Source of the DNA: Candidatus Alcyoniella australis
GTDB lineage: Bacteria > Lernaellota > Lernaellaia > JAVCCG01 > Alcyoniellaceae
Assembly (NCBI GenBank): GCA_030765605.1
Contig: JAVCCG010000019.1
Span: 1 to 64,000, forward strand
Length of the DNA stretch: 64,000 bases
Direction: 5' to 3'
Shown here: positions 43,632-52,884 of the stretch, piece after piece
Layout of the letters: the number at the start of each line of letters is the position of its first letter
How positions within the stretch are numbered: the first letter of the stretch is position 1
The notes under the pieces: generated by a model
Told to the model about the DNA's origin: nothing
The model's input: only the letters and a program-made list of their open reading frames with translations
The model's database searches: none
Made by a program: the position numbers and the translations under genes

Positions 43632-43694
43632 TGTGATCCCCCCAAAACAGCCGAAATCAAAGGCAGGTAACGGGCAGGCGCTATTTTACAGCAA

Positions 43695-45059
43695 TCAGCG
43701 GTCGAGACAATGCGGTATCCACGCATCACCCTCCGGGCCCCCAAGCGGCATTTGTACGTCGAGCAGATTAAGCGAAAACATGCGTTTGATGTATTTGCCG
43801 TCGAGGCCGATTACGCCTCGCAGCGTTTGGGTATTTGGACGCTCCAGGGGCTCGCCCGGCAGCAGCCCGGCGTCGATTATCGCCTGGGTTGCGACGCGGC
43901 CCATCTGTGCGTAGCCCGGCCAGCGCATGTGACAGTAGTCGAAAAACGTCTCGTATCCCGGGATGCCCTGGGGCGCAGCTTCCCACGCCGCGCGCTCCAG
44001 ATCGACCAACAGCACGCCGGGCGCGGCCGCTTGGGCGCGGATGATCCGATTCAGACTTGGGCGACAGCGGCCCATTGGCAAAATCTCCACGGCATCGAGA
44101 AAGGCCTGCCGCGCCTGTTGGCTATCGCCCAACTCCTCCAACAACTTGGCCCGAAACACCGCTTCGCCGTAACCCTCGCAGCCCACAAGCGCCTCTGCCG
44201 CAGCCCGGCAGTTGCCCTGCTCCACCAACAGCCGCGCCTGGTCGTAACATTCGCTGGGCATTGGCCGCGGCGAATCACCGCGCGGATCGTAGCGCAGGTT
44301 GACCGGCATGGAGCACAGCGCCAGGGGCACGCCCGCCGCGCGGCAGCGTTGCCGCATTTCCTCAAGGTTGCGATCGAACGCCCAACGCAGCTGCTCGACC
44401 TCGGCGCGCTGCTCGATGTACAGCGGCAGATTCCGAGCATCGTCCGGCGGCGGCGCGATCAACCGCAGCAGCGCGCGGTACAGCGCCCAGCGGTGCAGGT
44501 GGCGATGCAGGCGCGTGGGCGGCAGATAGCCCTCGTTGTTGCCCGTGGCCGCCAACAGCAGGTCCGGCTGGTATTGCAGCACTTCGCGGCAGATCGCCCG
44601 CACCCGATGGGAGCTCTGGCCGCCGGCCGCGGCGTTGATCACCTCGAAGCGCAGATCCGGATAGCGCGCGCGCAGCTCCTCGCGCATCCACGAGTCGATC
44701 CCGCCGCGATCCATGCCCGGCAGCCCCTGGTAAACGTAGGGCGTGCCCATGGCGAACGAACCGCCGAGCACAAAGATCCGGAAGGTGCCGGGCTGCTTGC
44801 GCGCGTCGAACCCGCCGCGCACCATCGCCCGATAGCGGCTGACGTACTGCGCGTCGGGCGCGTCCTCGTCCCCCTCGATCTCGTAGACCGGGCCGTTGAG
44901 GTACAACACGCTGTCCGCCGGCCCGTTGATCTCGATCACCTGCTCGCGGTCGAGCAGATCGATCAGCAGGCTCAGCCCCAGCAGCAGCGCCAGCGCGGGC
45001 AGCAACGCGAAAACCGCCGCCTTAATAAACGCGCGGAGCTTGCCCTTGCTTTGCGCCAT
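43695..45059 (-). CDS. Membrane-anchored SGNH-like hydrolase
   Basis: 454 aa. One signal-anchor (FIKAAVFALLPALALLLGLS) precedes an SGNH domain: FVLGGSFAMGTPYV (Ser), VINAAAGGQSSHRVRA, LLAATGNNEGYLPP (Asn) and FFDYCHMRWPGY (DxxH). It belongs with the large forms at 7215 and 19999 by its GGS, GNNE and DYCH motifs, but lacks their CFFCDSW and is shorter by about 200 residues. Helical repeats (QARLLVEQGNCRAAAEALVG) lie before the DxxH. Periplasmic action on acylated glycans is plausible. Start ATG at 45059. Confidence 0.8.
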   Translation of the reverse strand: MAQSKGKLRAFIKAAVFALLPALALLLGLSLLIDLLDREQVIEINGPADSVLYLNGPVYEIEGDEDAPDAQYVSRYRAMVRGGFDARKQPGTFRIFVLGGSFAMGTPYVYQGLPGMDRGGIDSWMREELRARYPDLRFEVINAAAGGQSSHRVRAICREVLQYQPDLLLAATGNNEGYLPPTRLHRHLHRWALYRALLRLIAPPPDDARNLPLYIEQRAEVEQLRWAFDRNLEEMRQRCRAAGVPLALCSMPVNLRYDPRGDSPRPMPSECYDQARLLVEQGNCRAAAEALVGCEGYGEAVFRAKLLEELGDSQQARQAFLDAVEILPMGRCRPSLNRIIRAQAAAPGVLLVDLERAAWEAAPQGIPGYETFFDYCHMRWPGYAQMGRVATQAIIDAGLLPGEPLERPNTQTLRGVIGLDGKYIKRMFSLNLLDVQMPLGGPEGDAWIPHCLDR

Positions 45060-45089
45060 TGGATCTTCGCCGAGACGGATCGCCGGTCG

Positions 45090-45665
45090 CTAGTCCTGAA
45101 GCCGTTTCAGCAGCCAGGCCATGTTCTCGCCCAGGGTCCGTAGCGTATCGAGGCCTTCCTCGTCGTTGCGCATCTCGCCGGGGGCGCCGCCGAGCACCAT
45201 GTTCCAGTAGCTCGAACCGGGGACGATCATCTGGCTGACCAGGAAGAAGTGGTTGATCCCATCGAAGGTCGGCAGCGCGCCCTGACGCCGCAACGCGACC
45301 ACGGCCGCGCCGAGCTTGCGTTTGAGCAGGTGGCCGTTGGCCCGGGTCACCATCCCTGCGCGGTCGATCAGCGCCTTGAGCTCGGGGTTCATCCCCGAGA
45401 AGTAGACCGGCGAGCCCAGCAGCATGCCGTCGGCCTCAAGCATCTTCTCGATCAAGCCGTTGATTCCGTCCTGCGGGCCGTGGCAGCAACGGTCCTGCGC
45501 CTCCTTGCACTTCATGCACGCGCAACAGCCGCGCAGGCCCATGGGATACAGGTGCACCAGCTCGGTGGTCACGCCGTGCTGCTCGAGCTGCTCGCAGACC
45601 ACCTTGAGCGCCTGGGCCGTGTTGCCGTCCTTGTGCGGGCTGGAGTTAAATGCGATCACTTTCAT
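45090..45665 (-). CDS. Flavodoxin-like NADPH-dependent FMN reductase family protein
   Basis: 191 aa. Flavodoxin fold: MKVIAFNSSPHKDGNTAQAL is the FMN-phosphate loop (SxxxxGNT), MLLGSPVYFSGMNPELKALI the isoalloxazine-binding segment. GCCACMKCKEAQDRCCHG is a Cys-rich insertion (CCxCxxC...CC) similar to iron-sulfur flavoproteins of anaerobes, where a compact CxxCxxC site binds a [4Fe-4S] cluster; here it may do so or act as disulfides. A redox enzyme in the cytoplasm with unknown donor. It stands alone between the SGNH gene and the large glycosyltransferase-like gene. Confidence 0.85.
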   Translation of the reverse strand: MKVIAFNSSPHKDGNTAQALKVVCEQLEQHGVTTELVHLYPMGLRGCCACMKCKEAQDRCCHGPQDGINGLIEKMLEADGMLLGSPVYFSGMNPELKALIDRAGMVTRANGHLLKRKLGAAVVALRRQGALPTFDGINHFFLVSQMIVPGSSYWNMVLGGAPGEMRNDEEGLDTLRTLGENMAWLLKRLQD

Positions 45666-45695
45666 CGTTCGCTCCTTTTTCTCAATATCGTCAGA

Positions 45696-47771
45696 TTAAC
45701 TATCCGGGTTGTTATCGTTGTTCTGCGGCAGGCGCAAGTAGACCAGCACCGACGTGCCCTCGGGCAGGCTGAGGCGCTGGACGAATTGCAAACCGCCGCT
45801 ATCCTCGGGCCGTCCCGAGCGTAGCGCGCGTAGGGTCAGGTCGCGGTCGCTTCCTGCGCCGCCCTTGCCGGTTACCTCGTGCTCGTTGTCCGGCAGCCCC
45901 TCGCGCACAATCACCGCGTCGAACTGCGAGAGCTCATGCACCGCATCGTCGAGGGTACGGCCCTGGGCGGGCTGCTCCGAGTTGAACCAGGCGACCACGT
46001 TGGCGTGGTGCCCGGCGCAGCTGAGGTAAAAGATCAGCCCGTTGAAGCTGAAGTAGAAGCCCTGCTCGGGCGAGAGCACCGGATGTTCGGCCAGCCCGTG
46101 GCGTTCGAGCACGCGGGTGATCCGCTCGAGCTGCCAATCCTCCTCAAAGGGGATGAAATAGCGAAAGTCGCCGAACTTGAGGTAGAAGCCGCGGCGCACC
46201 AAAAAGCTGCGCAGTCGGATGATCAGCGGCTGCTCGCCCTTCCACGATCCGGGCGAGAGCCCGCGGATCAGCGACAGGTGGTCGCGCTCGCGACCGCACT
46301 CGATGGGCAGCGGTCGAAAACTATTATCGTCGCGCTTGAAGAACGTGGGGAACAGCAGCGACTCGACGATCAGCACACACAGCAATGTCCGCAGAACCAC
46401 CCGGTTGCCTGCGATCAGCTTGCGCGACGCTCCTACAGGCCGCCCCCCGGCGCTGGATTGCAGCCGCACCTGATAGAACAGCCCGGCGATCAGCACCGCG
46501 GCCGGGCCCATCGCCGGCACCAGGTTCATCTCGTTTTGAATCGGCAGCACCAGGAACACCGCCACCGGAATCAGCAGCCAGAGCACGATCATCGTCCAAG
46601 TCCACTGCGCCTCGGACGGCGTCTCGAGCCGCAGATCCAAGCGCCTGACCCGGCTTAGGCCGAATCCGATCGCCAGCGTGCCCAGCAGCGCCAGCAGCAG
46701 CCAGAGCTTGACGTAGCCCAGATAGTACTGGTCGAGGTAGATGCCGTAGAAGTCGGCCAGCACCGCCAGGTTGACGCTCTCGGTCGCCTCGACGTTGGCC
46801 TGCATCTGTCCGATGTAGCGCAACAGACTCGCCAGCCCGTGGGGGAAGTACCAGACCGAGGCCGTCAATGTAAGGCTTAGCGCGCTGAGCGCCACGTTGC
46901 GCACCGGGCTTGAGCGCAGGCGCAGCATCACCACCAGCAACGTGGCCAGCAGTCCGCTGGCCGCCACCAGCAGCGGCGCGGGATCGATGCCGTGCAGATC
47001 AATGCCGTGAAAGGCAAAGGCCAGCGCTTCGCGATGGACGCCGCCGGGCCCAATGTAGAGCTGCAACGGAATCGCCCAGCACATCACGAGCAGCACCAGC
47101 CAACGCCAGACGCTCCAGGGCTTAACGCGCGAGCGTTGGGCACGGGGCGGATTGCGCAACCTGCCGTGGATCGCCCGGATCAGTACGGCCAGCGCCGGTC
47201 CCAACGCATAGACGAAAAACGTCTGTTTGGAGAGCATCGAGAGGCCGATCATCAGCCCGGCGAGCAGCGACCAGCGCCGCAGCTCGAACCCGCGGCTGCG
47301 CAGCAGCGCCCAGGCGCCCCAGACCGAGAACGCGGCCATCGGCATCTCGAGCAGAAACTGGCGCGAGACGTCGAGCACGCTGGGGAACGTGCCGAGCACC
47401 AGGGCGGCCAGCACCCCGCTCCAGGGCGAGAATGCCCGGCCGCAGAACATGTAGATCCCGATCAGCCACAGCAGGAAGAACAGCGTCTGCACGTACATCG
47501 CCGCGTCGTAGGAGGGTCCCACCGCGTAGTACAACGCGCTGGCCACGATCGTGATCGGCGGGTAGAACAGAAACGATTGGATGTAGGCGTTGTAGAGCCC
47601 CGGCCGCGTGTCGGACCACAGCCACATATCCACGCTGTGCAGGATGTGGTTCAGCTCGTTGTTGTTCGGCGGTCGGGTGTCGATGGTGAAAAAGGCGACG
47701 TTCCACGCGCCGAGGTAGACCAGCAGCGCCAGCAGCGCGATCCGCGGAGCCCAACGCTTAAAGCGGCTCAT
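45696..47771 (-). CDS. Polytopic glycosyltransferase-like membrane protein (GT39/ArnT type)
   Basis: 691 aa from ATG 47771, which overlaps the stop of the SGNH gene upstream (ATGA). The first loop DTRPPNNNELNHILHSVDMW resembles the acidic first-loop motif of PMT/ArnT enzymes, but the usual Asp-Glu pair is replaced by Asn-rich sequence, so activity is uncertain. About ten to twelve helices are followed by a periplasmic domain of about 180 residues near the C-terminus. It would use polyprenyl-phosphate sugars on the outside of the membrane. Members of this type recur at 49785, 51250 and 52885, interleaved with SGNH genes. Confidence 0.75.
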   Translation of the reverse strand: MSRFKRWAPRIALLALLVYLGAWNVAFFTIDTRPPNNNELNHILHSVDMWLWSDTRPGLYNAYIQSFLFYPPITIVASALYYAVGPSYDAAMYVQTLFFLLWLIGIYMFCGRAFSPWSGVLAALVLGTFPSVLDVSRQFLLEMPMAAFSVWGAWALLRSRGFELRRWSLLAGLMIGLSMLSKQTFFVYALGPALAVLIRAIHGRLRNPPRAQRSRVKPWSVWRWLVLLVMCWAIPLQLYIGPGGVHREALAFAFHGIDLHGIDPAPLLVAASGLLATLLVVMLRLRSSPVRNVALSALSLTLTASVWYFPHGLASLLRYIGQMQANVEATESVNLAVLADFYGIYLDQYYLGYVKLWLLLALLGTLAIGFGLSRVRRLDLRLETPSEAQWTWTMIVLWLLIPVAVFLVLPIQNEMNLVPAMGPAAVLIAGLFYQVRLQSSAGGRPVGASRKLIAGNRVVLRTLLCVLIVESLLFPTFFKRDDNSFRPLPIECGRERDHLSLIRGLSPGSWKGEQPLIIRLRSFLVRRGFYLKFGDFRYFIPFEEDWQLERITRVLERHGLAEHPVLSPEQGFYFSFNGLIFYLSCAGHHANVVAWFNSEQPAQGRTLDDAVHELSQFDAVIVREGLPDNEHEVTGKGGAGSDRDLTLRALRSGRPEDSGGLQFVQRLSLPEGTSVLVYLRLPQNNDNNPDS

Positions 47772-48793
47772 GGCCGATCGTGCTGCGGCGCAAGACACTC
47801 GGCCAGCAGCCGCGCCAGCAGCGCGTGTCCCGCAACGGTGGGATGCACGTTGTCCGGCGCGGGATAGATCACGGCCTCGCCCCGGTCGGCCAGCTCGCGC
47901 GCCTGGTCGGCCCAGCTCAGCGCGCCGGGCGCGGACCACTCCTGAAGGCCGTGGATCGCGCCGTCCCCGTCGAGGTACAGCGCCTGGATCGGCAACAACT
48001 GAAATCCGTGGCGGCGGCCCAGCTCGCGCATGGCCGCGATGTTGCCCCGGTACTGATCGGGCTCCACGCGCTCGAGGTACTCGGCGCCGGGACGCAGCTC
48101 GCTATCCCGAACGCGCAGCCCGCGCACCAGGCTGCCCAGCAGTAGGTAGAACCGCGAATGCCGCAACAGCCGCTGCACTCCGCCCACCGCCTGGGGCACG
48201 CGATCGAGCACACGCTGATCGCGGTCGGGGAAGCAGCGCGCCTCGTAGCTGTCGTTGATGCCGAAGTAGGCGGTCACCACGTCGGGTTTGTAGGCCAGTA
48301 GCTCGGACTCGAGGTAGCGCAGTCCCTGGAACGAGCTGTAGCCGGGCACACCGGCATTGATCGTCTCCACGCGCACGCCGGACATTTTTTCGGCCAACAG
48401 CGTCGCCAGCAATTGCGGGTAGGTGCGATCCCAGGGCACGCCGCCGTCGGGCCCCAGACCGAAGGTGCACGAGTCGCCCAGGCACAGGACGCGCAGCGTG
48501 TCCGCGGGCTTGTCGCGCTTCAGCGAATCGCCGCGAAACCCCTGGGCGTTGACGTGCCAACCGGGGTTGGGCGCCTTGAGCCGCCAGAACAGGTAGTCGT
48601 CGCGCTCAAAGGAACTGGGCTGATCGCGGTGCGGATTGTTGAATCCGCCCTGGCACTGTTCGAGGTCCCGCGGATCGAACGCCAGGCGCGACGCGCCCTC
48701 GGCCAGGGCCAGGAACAGCAGCAAAGCCAACAGGCAAAAGACGATCGATCGCGCCGGGCCGGTGGCGTTGTTGCGCTGCTTGGCCGCTCTCAT
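47768..48793 (-). CDS. SGNH/GDSL hydrolase, membrane-anchored
   Basis: 341 aa. A signal-anchor (SIVFCLLALLLFLALAEGAS) is followed by a complete SGNH set: LCLGDSCTFGLGPDG (GDS with nucleophile), INAGVPGYSSFQGLRY, YFGINDSYEARCF (ND) and DNVHPTVAGHALL (DxxHP). GDS, ND and DxxHP fit an active esterase or lipase acting on surface glycans or lipids. Overlaps its neighbours on both sides by 4 bp (ATGA), so it belongs to a tightly coupled minus-strand operon. The related gene at 48790 lacks the nucleophile. Confidence 0.87.
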   Translation of the reverse strand: MRAAKQRNNATGPARSIVFCLLALLLFLALAEGASRLAFDPRDLEQCQGGFNNPHRDQPSSFERDDYLFWRLKAPNPGWHVNAQGFRGDSLKRDKPADTLRVLCLGDSCTFGLGPDGGVPWDRTYPQLLATLLAEKMSGVRVETINAGVPGYSSFQGLRYLESELLAYKPDVVTAYFGINDSYEARCFPDRDQRVLDRVPQAVGGVQRLLRHSRFYLLLGSLVRGLRVRDSELRPGAEYLERVEPDQYRGNIAAMRELGRRHGFQLLPIQALYLDGDGAIHGLQEWSAPGALSWADQARELADRGEAVIYPAPDNVHPTVAGHALLARLLAECLAPQHDRP

Positions 48794-49788
48794 CGTTCGG
48801 CGTTTTCCGCACCCTCGATGCCGCTGGGCTTGAACCCGTCGATGCTCAGGCGCACCACGCCGCTGTTTAGCAACGCGTCGCGCACGGCCAGGGCCATCAC
48901 CTGGGCCCCCTCGGGCGAGAGGCGTTCGGGGTGGCGTTCGGATTCGATGAACAGCTTAAGGTTGCTCTCGAAGGTCTGCTCAAGATCGATCACCGGCGCA
49001 CCGGTGTCGCGGCCGACCTTGCGCAGCCGCTCGTTGTAACGCCGGTGCTCGGCGAGCCACTGCTGATCGAGGTTCGGCGCCGGGCTGGTCATCAGCAACA
49101 CGTCGATCCCGTCGACTTCGCCATGCTGCACCAGCCGGTCCATGTTGCCCTCGAAACGGTCGATGCTCACGCGCAGCACGTTCTCGCGCTGGCCGATTTT
49201 GAAGATCCGCCGCAGGTCGTAGAGCACCTCGCGGTAAAAGCGATAGCCGCGCGAGCGCAGAGCCCGCGAACGGAAGCTCATCGTGCTGCTGCTCGGATGC
49301 TGAAACTGGTCGTCGGGCAGTCCGAGCTTGGCGGTCTGGTAGTCGTTGACGCCGAAGCACGAGACGATCACGTCCGGCTCCAGCCCAAGGTGGCGCTCCA
49401 CGTAGCGCAGGCCCTGGGTCGAGCTGTAGCCGTCGACGCAGCCGTTGAAGATCGCGGCCTGTCGCTCCAGCGGCAAATCGAGCAGCCGCTGTTGCAGCAC
49501 CTCGGGCCAGCCGCCGCTTTGCGGTCCCAGCCCAACCTGGTCACCGACGCACAGCACCTTGATCTTGTCATCGGGAAAGCTGGGGTCGATCGGCGGCCGC
49601 CAAAACAGCAGGTCGTCGGGCACGCCCACCTTGTGGTCCGCGATCTGCAGCCGCACGTCCCAGGCCGCGGGGTTGCCCTCGTAGCCGATCAGGTACAGCG
49701 ACAGCTCGCCGAGAATGACCAGGCAGACGATCGCCGTGAGCACTTGCAGCGGCCGAATCACCAACGGTGGGAGCTTGAGTTTAATCAC
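48790..49788 (-). CDS. SGNH-fold protein lacking the nucleophile (GDS to GDQ)
   Basis: 332 aa, similar in layout to the gene at 47768: signal-anchor (VLTAIVCLVILGELSLYLIG), VLCVGDQVGLGPQSGG, NGCVDGYSSTQGLRYVERHL, SCFGVNDYQTAKLG. At the block I position Gln replaces the catalytic Ser of GDS, and the C-terminal ESERHPERLSPEGAQVMAL retains the His-Pro but not the Asp at the expected -3. Either it is a pseudoenzyme with a binding or regulatory role or it uses another residue. Coupled by 4-bp overlaps to the genes on both sides, so it is expressed with an intact paralogue. Confidence 0.82.
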   Translation of the reverse strand: MIKLKLPPLVIRPLQVLTAIVCLVILGELSLYLIGYEGNPAAWDVRLQIADHKVGVPDDLLFWRPPIDPSFPDDKIKVLCVGDQVGLGPQSGGWPEVLQQRLLDLPLERQAAIFNGCVDGYSSTQGLRYVERHLGLEPDVIVSCFGVNDYQTAKLGLPDDQFQHPSSSTMSFRSRALRSRGYRFYREVLYDLRRIFKIGQRENVLRVSIDRFEGNMDRLVQHGEVDGIDVLLMTSPAPNLDQQWLAEHRRYNERLRKVGRDTGAPVIDLEQTFESNLKLFIESERHPERLSPEGAQVMALAVRDALLNSGVVRLSIDGFKPSGIEGAENAER

Positions 49789-51272
49789 TCGCCTCTTCTG
49801 TCCACGCGGTAGAGGGCGAAGGCGCCCTGCTCCACCAGGTTGTGCAAAACCAACAGGCTGTCAGCGGGGATTATAGCATTGCCGTTGGCCGCGATTAGCG
49901 CGCGCACCACCTCGTCCGACGAGTCCAGGGCCAGGTAGGTCACATCGAGCCCCACGAGCTTGCGCGCCAGATCGTCGGCCAGACAGTCGCGCTGCTGGGC
50001 CCACGGCGCACTGTGCGGCACACTGGTGCACTCGGGAAAGCGGATCTGCTCGATGCGCAGGCCCGACTCCACGGCCAAATATCCGTGGAACGATTGGCTG
50101 GTCAGCAGCATGTCGTGCTCCCCGGCCTGGGTGCGCAACAGCCGCGCCGCCTGACGCGGTCCGCTGCCCAATCCGGTCTCGATCCGCTGTTCGTTCAGTC
50201 CGCACACCGTGTGTATCCCCGCTGCCAAGAGCACAACTGCCGCGACAATCGTCCCGATCAGGCGTAGCGCCTTGCGGCCCGACAGCAGCGGGTCAAAGGC
50301 GCAGGCCGCAATACAACAGATCAGCACGCCGACCATCGTCGAGTAGCGCAGCAGGTCCGGCGCCATGCTGCCGCCATAGGCGCGCAGCTCGAGCAACGCC
50401 AGCAGCGGCAGCACCAGCCAGGGCAGCAGCCGCATCCTACGTTCGCGCAGGCAGACCACAACACCGATCAGCGCCGGCAACAGCACGCCCCAGCCCAGTG
50501 CGGCGCGCAGGGCCAGCGGCCAACCCAGCAGCCGCTGGGCCGCGGGCTTGCCCAACTCCTGGATCTGCGCCACCTGCGAGGGCAGGAGCAGCGAGTGCAG
50601 CGGATCGCCCAGCTTGTACCAGCACACGCCGATGTGAATCAGCGGAAAGACCGCACCCATGGCGGCCAAGGCCAACGCGGCGCGCGGCGTACGCCACAGG
50701 GCCAGGGCCAGCAGCGGCACAAAAGCCCAGGCCTCGAAACGGAAGCCCCCGGCCAGATTGAGCAGCAACGCGCAGGCAACCAGCCAGCCCCAGTCAGGAG
50801 TTCGGCGCGCCGCACTGGCGCGCACAAAACAACTCAACGCCAGGCAGAATAGCGCCAACGCGGGCCCCTCGGCCAGGCTGACCGTGGAGACCGCGGCCGG
50901 GATGTAGGCGATGGCAGCCAGAGCCAGGGCCAGCAGCGCGGTACGGCCACGGCAAAGCCGACGCATGACGTCCCACAGCGCCCACAGCCCTACGCCCGAG
51001 AGCGCGGCCGTGGCCAGGCGCACGGCCCAGACGCTGCGCCCCAGGCCGTAATAGCAGGCGGCCAGCCAGTAGGTGTGCAGCGGCGCGAACTCTAGCTGCG
51101 GATAGATCCCGGGGTTGCGTTGCCACTGCAACATCAGGTTCAGCCGCGAGTAGGCCTCCTGCTCGCTGGAGACCGCGTTGTCGCTCACCGCGATGATCGC
51201 CAGGCGCAGCAGCAGCGCGCCGACGATCAGCCCCAGGGCGTAAAACGGCTCAGCGATCCGCCGACTGTTCAC
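49785..51272 (-). CDS. Polytopic glycosyltransferase-like membrane protein
   Basis: 495 aa from GTG at 51272 (AGAGG 6 nt upstream); a TTG at 51287 in frame is the alternative. About eleven helices. The first loop SSEQEAYSRLNLMLQW and the APLHTYWLAACYYGLGRS segment match its neighbour at 51250 (SQEGESYSRINLML, GPLHTW), so the two are paralogues. The pattern resembles dolichyl-phosphate-mannose/ArnT-like membrane transferases, with a periplasmic C-terminal domain (about 360-495) rich in aromatics. The Glu in SEQE or the equivalent would be the catalytic acid. Polyprenyl-sugar donors are inferred. Overlaps the SGNH gene downstream and the neighbour upstream. Confidence 0.75.
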   Translation of the reverse strand: MNSRRIAEPFYALGLIVGALLLRLAIIAVSDNAVSSEQEAYSRLNLMLQWQRNPGIYPQLEFAPLHTYWLAACYYGLGRSVWAVRLATAALSGVGLWALWDVMRRLCRGRTALLALALAAIAYIPAAVSTVSLAEGPALALFCLALSCFVRASAARRTPDWGWLVACALLLNLAGGFRFEAWAFVPLLALALWRTPRAALALAAMGAVFPLIHIGVCWYKLGDPLHSLLLPSQVAQIQELGKPAAQRLLGWPLALRAALGWGVLLPALIGVVVCLRERRMRLLPWLVLPLLALLELRAYGGSMAPDLLRYSTMVGVLICCIAACAFDPLLSGRKALRLIGTIVAAVVLLAAGIHTVCGLNEQRIETGLGSGPRQAARLLRTQAGEHDMLLTSQSFHGYLAVESGLRIEQIRFPECTSVPHSAPWAQQRDCLADDLARKLVGLDVTYLALDSSDEVVRALIAANGNAIIPADSLLVLHNLVEQGAFALYRVDRRGE

Positions 51273-52851
51273 CGTGGTCCTCTTCAAAGTCTTTGCCCGC
51301 GTCGGGATAGCTGATGCGGAAGATCGAGTAGTCGCCTTGGGCGAACGCGCGCTCGAAACGGCGACCCTCGAATTCGATCGCGTCGGACCCCTGCCGGGGT
51401 AAATCGAACACCACGCAGTTGCCGCCGATGTCCGGGTTGCAGTCGTGGTCGAGGATCAGCAGCGTGGGCCGCGACTCGACCCACATCCGCTCGTAGAATT
51501 CACGGTCGAGCTCGTTGCGCAGCTCGCCGGTCCAGATCAGGTTGACGAAGCTGCCTTGCGGCAGTCCGCTCTGGACCATCAGGTAGGGGTGGTAGTCGTG
51601 GTCGGTGATGATCGTCTGGCCGCCGCCGTTGTCGTGGATCCATTGGACCATCGCCACCACGTCGTCGGGGTAGGCGTTGTCCCGCGTCTGCTGCAACGCG
51701 ACCGCCAGGGTCCAGCCCGTGCAGCAAAGCATTACGACTGCCAGCAACGTGCCGCGCCAGGCCCGGGGCGCGCGCAGCACGGCGATCCCCTCGCGCACGC
51801 CGTACACGGCCAGCGGAATCAGCAGCAGGTCCATCGACAGGGTGTAGCGGTAAATCGCCGGGTCGATGGTCCCCTTGATCGCGCGCATACCGAATACCGC
51901 GATGTTGAACAGGAACAGCACGGGCAGTACGCCCAGCAGCAGGTTGCGACCGCGACGTCGAATCGCGGCAACAGCGCGCGCCAGGCTCCAGACCAGGCCG
52001 ACCAGGGCCAGGATTGCAACCGGCGGAGTCAGCGCAATCCAGAACGCCTGCGGCCAGGCCCACAGCCGGTACGACAGCGGCAGGTGGACCATGTACTGCA
52101 AAAAACTGGTGCCGCTGGTGCGCATGAAGCTCAGTGCGTCGAGCACGGTCTTGGGCTCGGATGCGAAGCGATAGCACATGCCCATGTGGATCAGCGGAAA
52201 GATTAAATTCAGCGCGCCGAATAAGATCGCCTTAGGCGCACTGCGCGCCAGCAGCATCAGACACAGCGGCGGCAAAAAGAGCCAGGCCTCGAAACGAAAC
52301 GCTCCCGCCAAGTTGAGCAGCAGGGCCGAGAGCACGATCCAGCGCAGCGGTACACGGCGCTGGACCAACGCCAAGATTGCAAAGCACAGCCCGCCGAACA
52401 GGCACAGCACGAACGGCGCCTCGGCCAGCCCGGTCACCGAGGCGCGCAGGTGCACGTGAAACGCGCCAAGGTAGAGCGCGGACCAGGCCGCGGTCTGCGT
52501 GCCGTACAGCGCGCGCACCATGTAGAAAAGAGGGATCACAGTCAGCACGCCGCAGATCGCGTGGACCGCGCGCACCGGCCAAACCACGTTATCAAACGGC
52601 AGCGTGATCGCGTAGACGAACCAGGTATGCAGCGGGCCGAAGTTGGTGTCGGGATAGGAACTGCCCTGACCAAGCCAGGTCAGCATCAGATTGATCCGGC
52701 TGTAGCTCTCGCCCTCCTGGCTGAAAACGTTGGGCATCCAGGCCAGGAAGATCGCGCGCAACAGCGCGGCAAAGGCGACGATCCCCAGCAGCATCAGCCG
52801 CTCTCGCCGCTTTTGCGACAGTCGGCGCGGGGGCTCAGGCATTGTGGCCAT
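51250..52851 (-). CDS. Polytopic glycosyltransferase-like membrane protein
   Basis: 533 aa from ATG 52851 (other starts: TTG 52860, ATG 52842). Helix-rich N-terminal 380 residues with FSQEGESYSRINLMLTWLGQ in the first loop and NFGPLHTWFVYAI, close to the gene at 49785. The C-terminal 150 residues are soluble (QWIHDNGGGQTIITDHDYHP, ELDREFYERMWVESRPTLLI, LDHDCNPDIGG). The tail resembles periplasmic domains of ArnT-type enzymes. The 3' end overlaps the next gene by 23 bp (38 bp with TTG). Probably part of the same glycan-assembly operon. Confidence 0.75.
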   Translation of the reverse strand: MATMPEPPRRLSQKRRERLMLLGIVAFAALLRAIFLAWMPNVFSQEGESYSRINLMLTWLGQGSSYPDTNFGPLHTWFVYAITLPFDNVVWPVRAVHAICGVLTVIPLFYMVRALYGTQTAAWSALYLGAFHVHLRASVTGLAEAPFVLCLFGGLCFAILALVQRRVPLRWIVLSALLLNLAGAFRFEAWLFLPPLCLMLLARSAPKAILFGALNLIFPLIHMGMCYRFASEPKTVLDALSFMRTSGTSFLQYMVHLPLSYRLWAWPQAFWIALTPPVAILALVGLVWSLARAVAAIRRRGRNLLLGVLPVLFLFNIAVFGMRAIKGTIDPAIYRYTLSMDLLLIPLAVYGVREGIAVLRAPRAWRGTLLAVVMLCCTGWTLAVALQQTRDNAYPDDVVAMVQWIHDNGGGQTIITDHDYHPYLMVQSGLPQGSFVNLIWTGELRNELDREFYERMWVESRPTLLILDHDCNPDIGGNCVVFDLPRQGSDAIEFEGRRFERAFAQGDYSIFRISYPDAGKDFEEDHGEQSADR

Positions 52852-52884
52852 TGGGCCCAATCTTAGTCAGCGTGCCCGAGGGCT

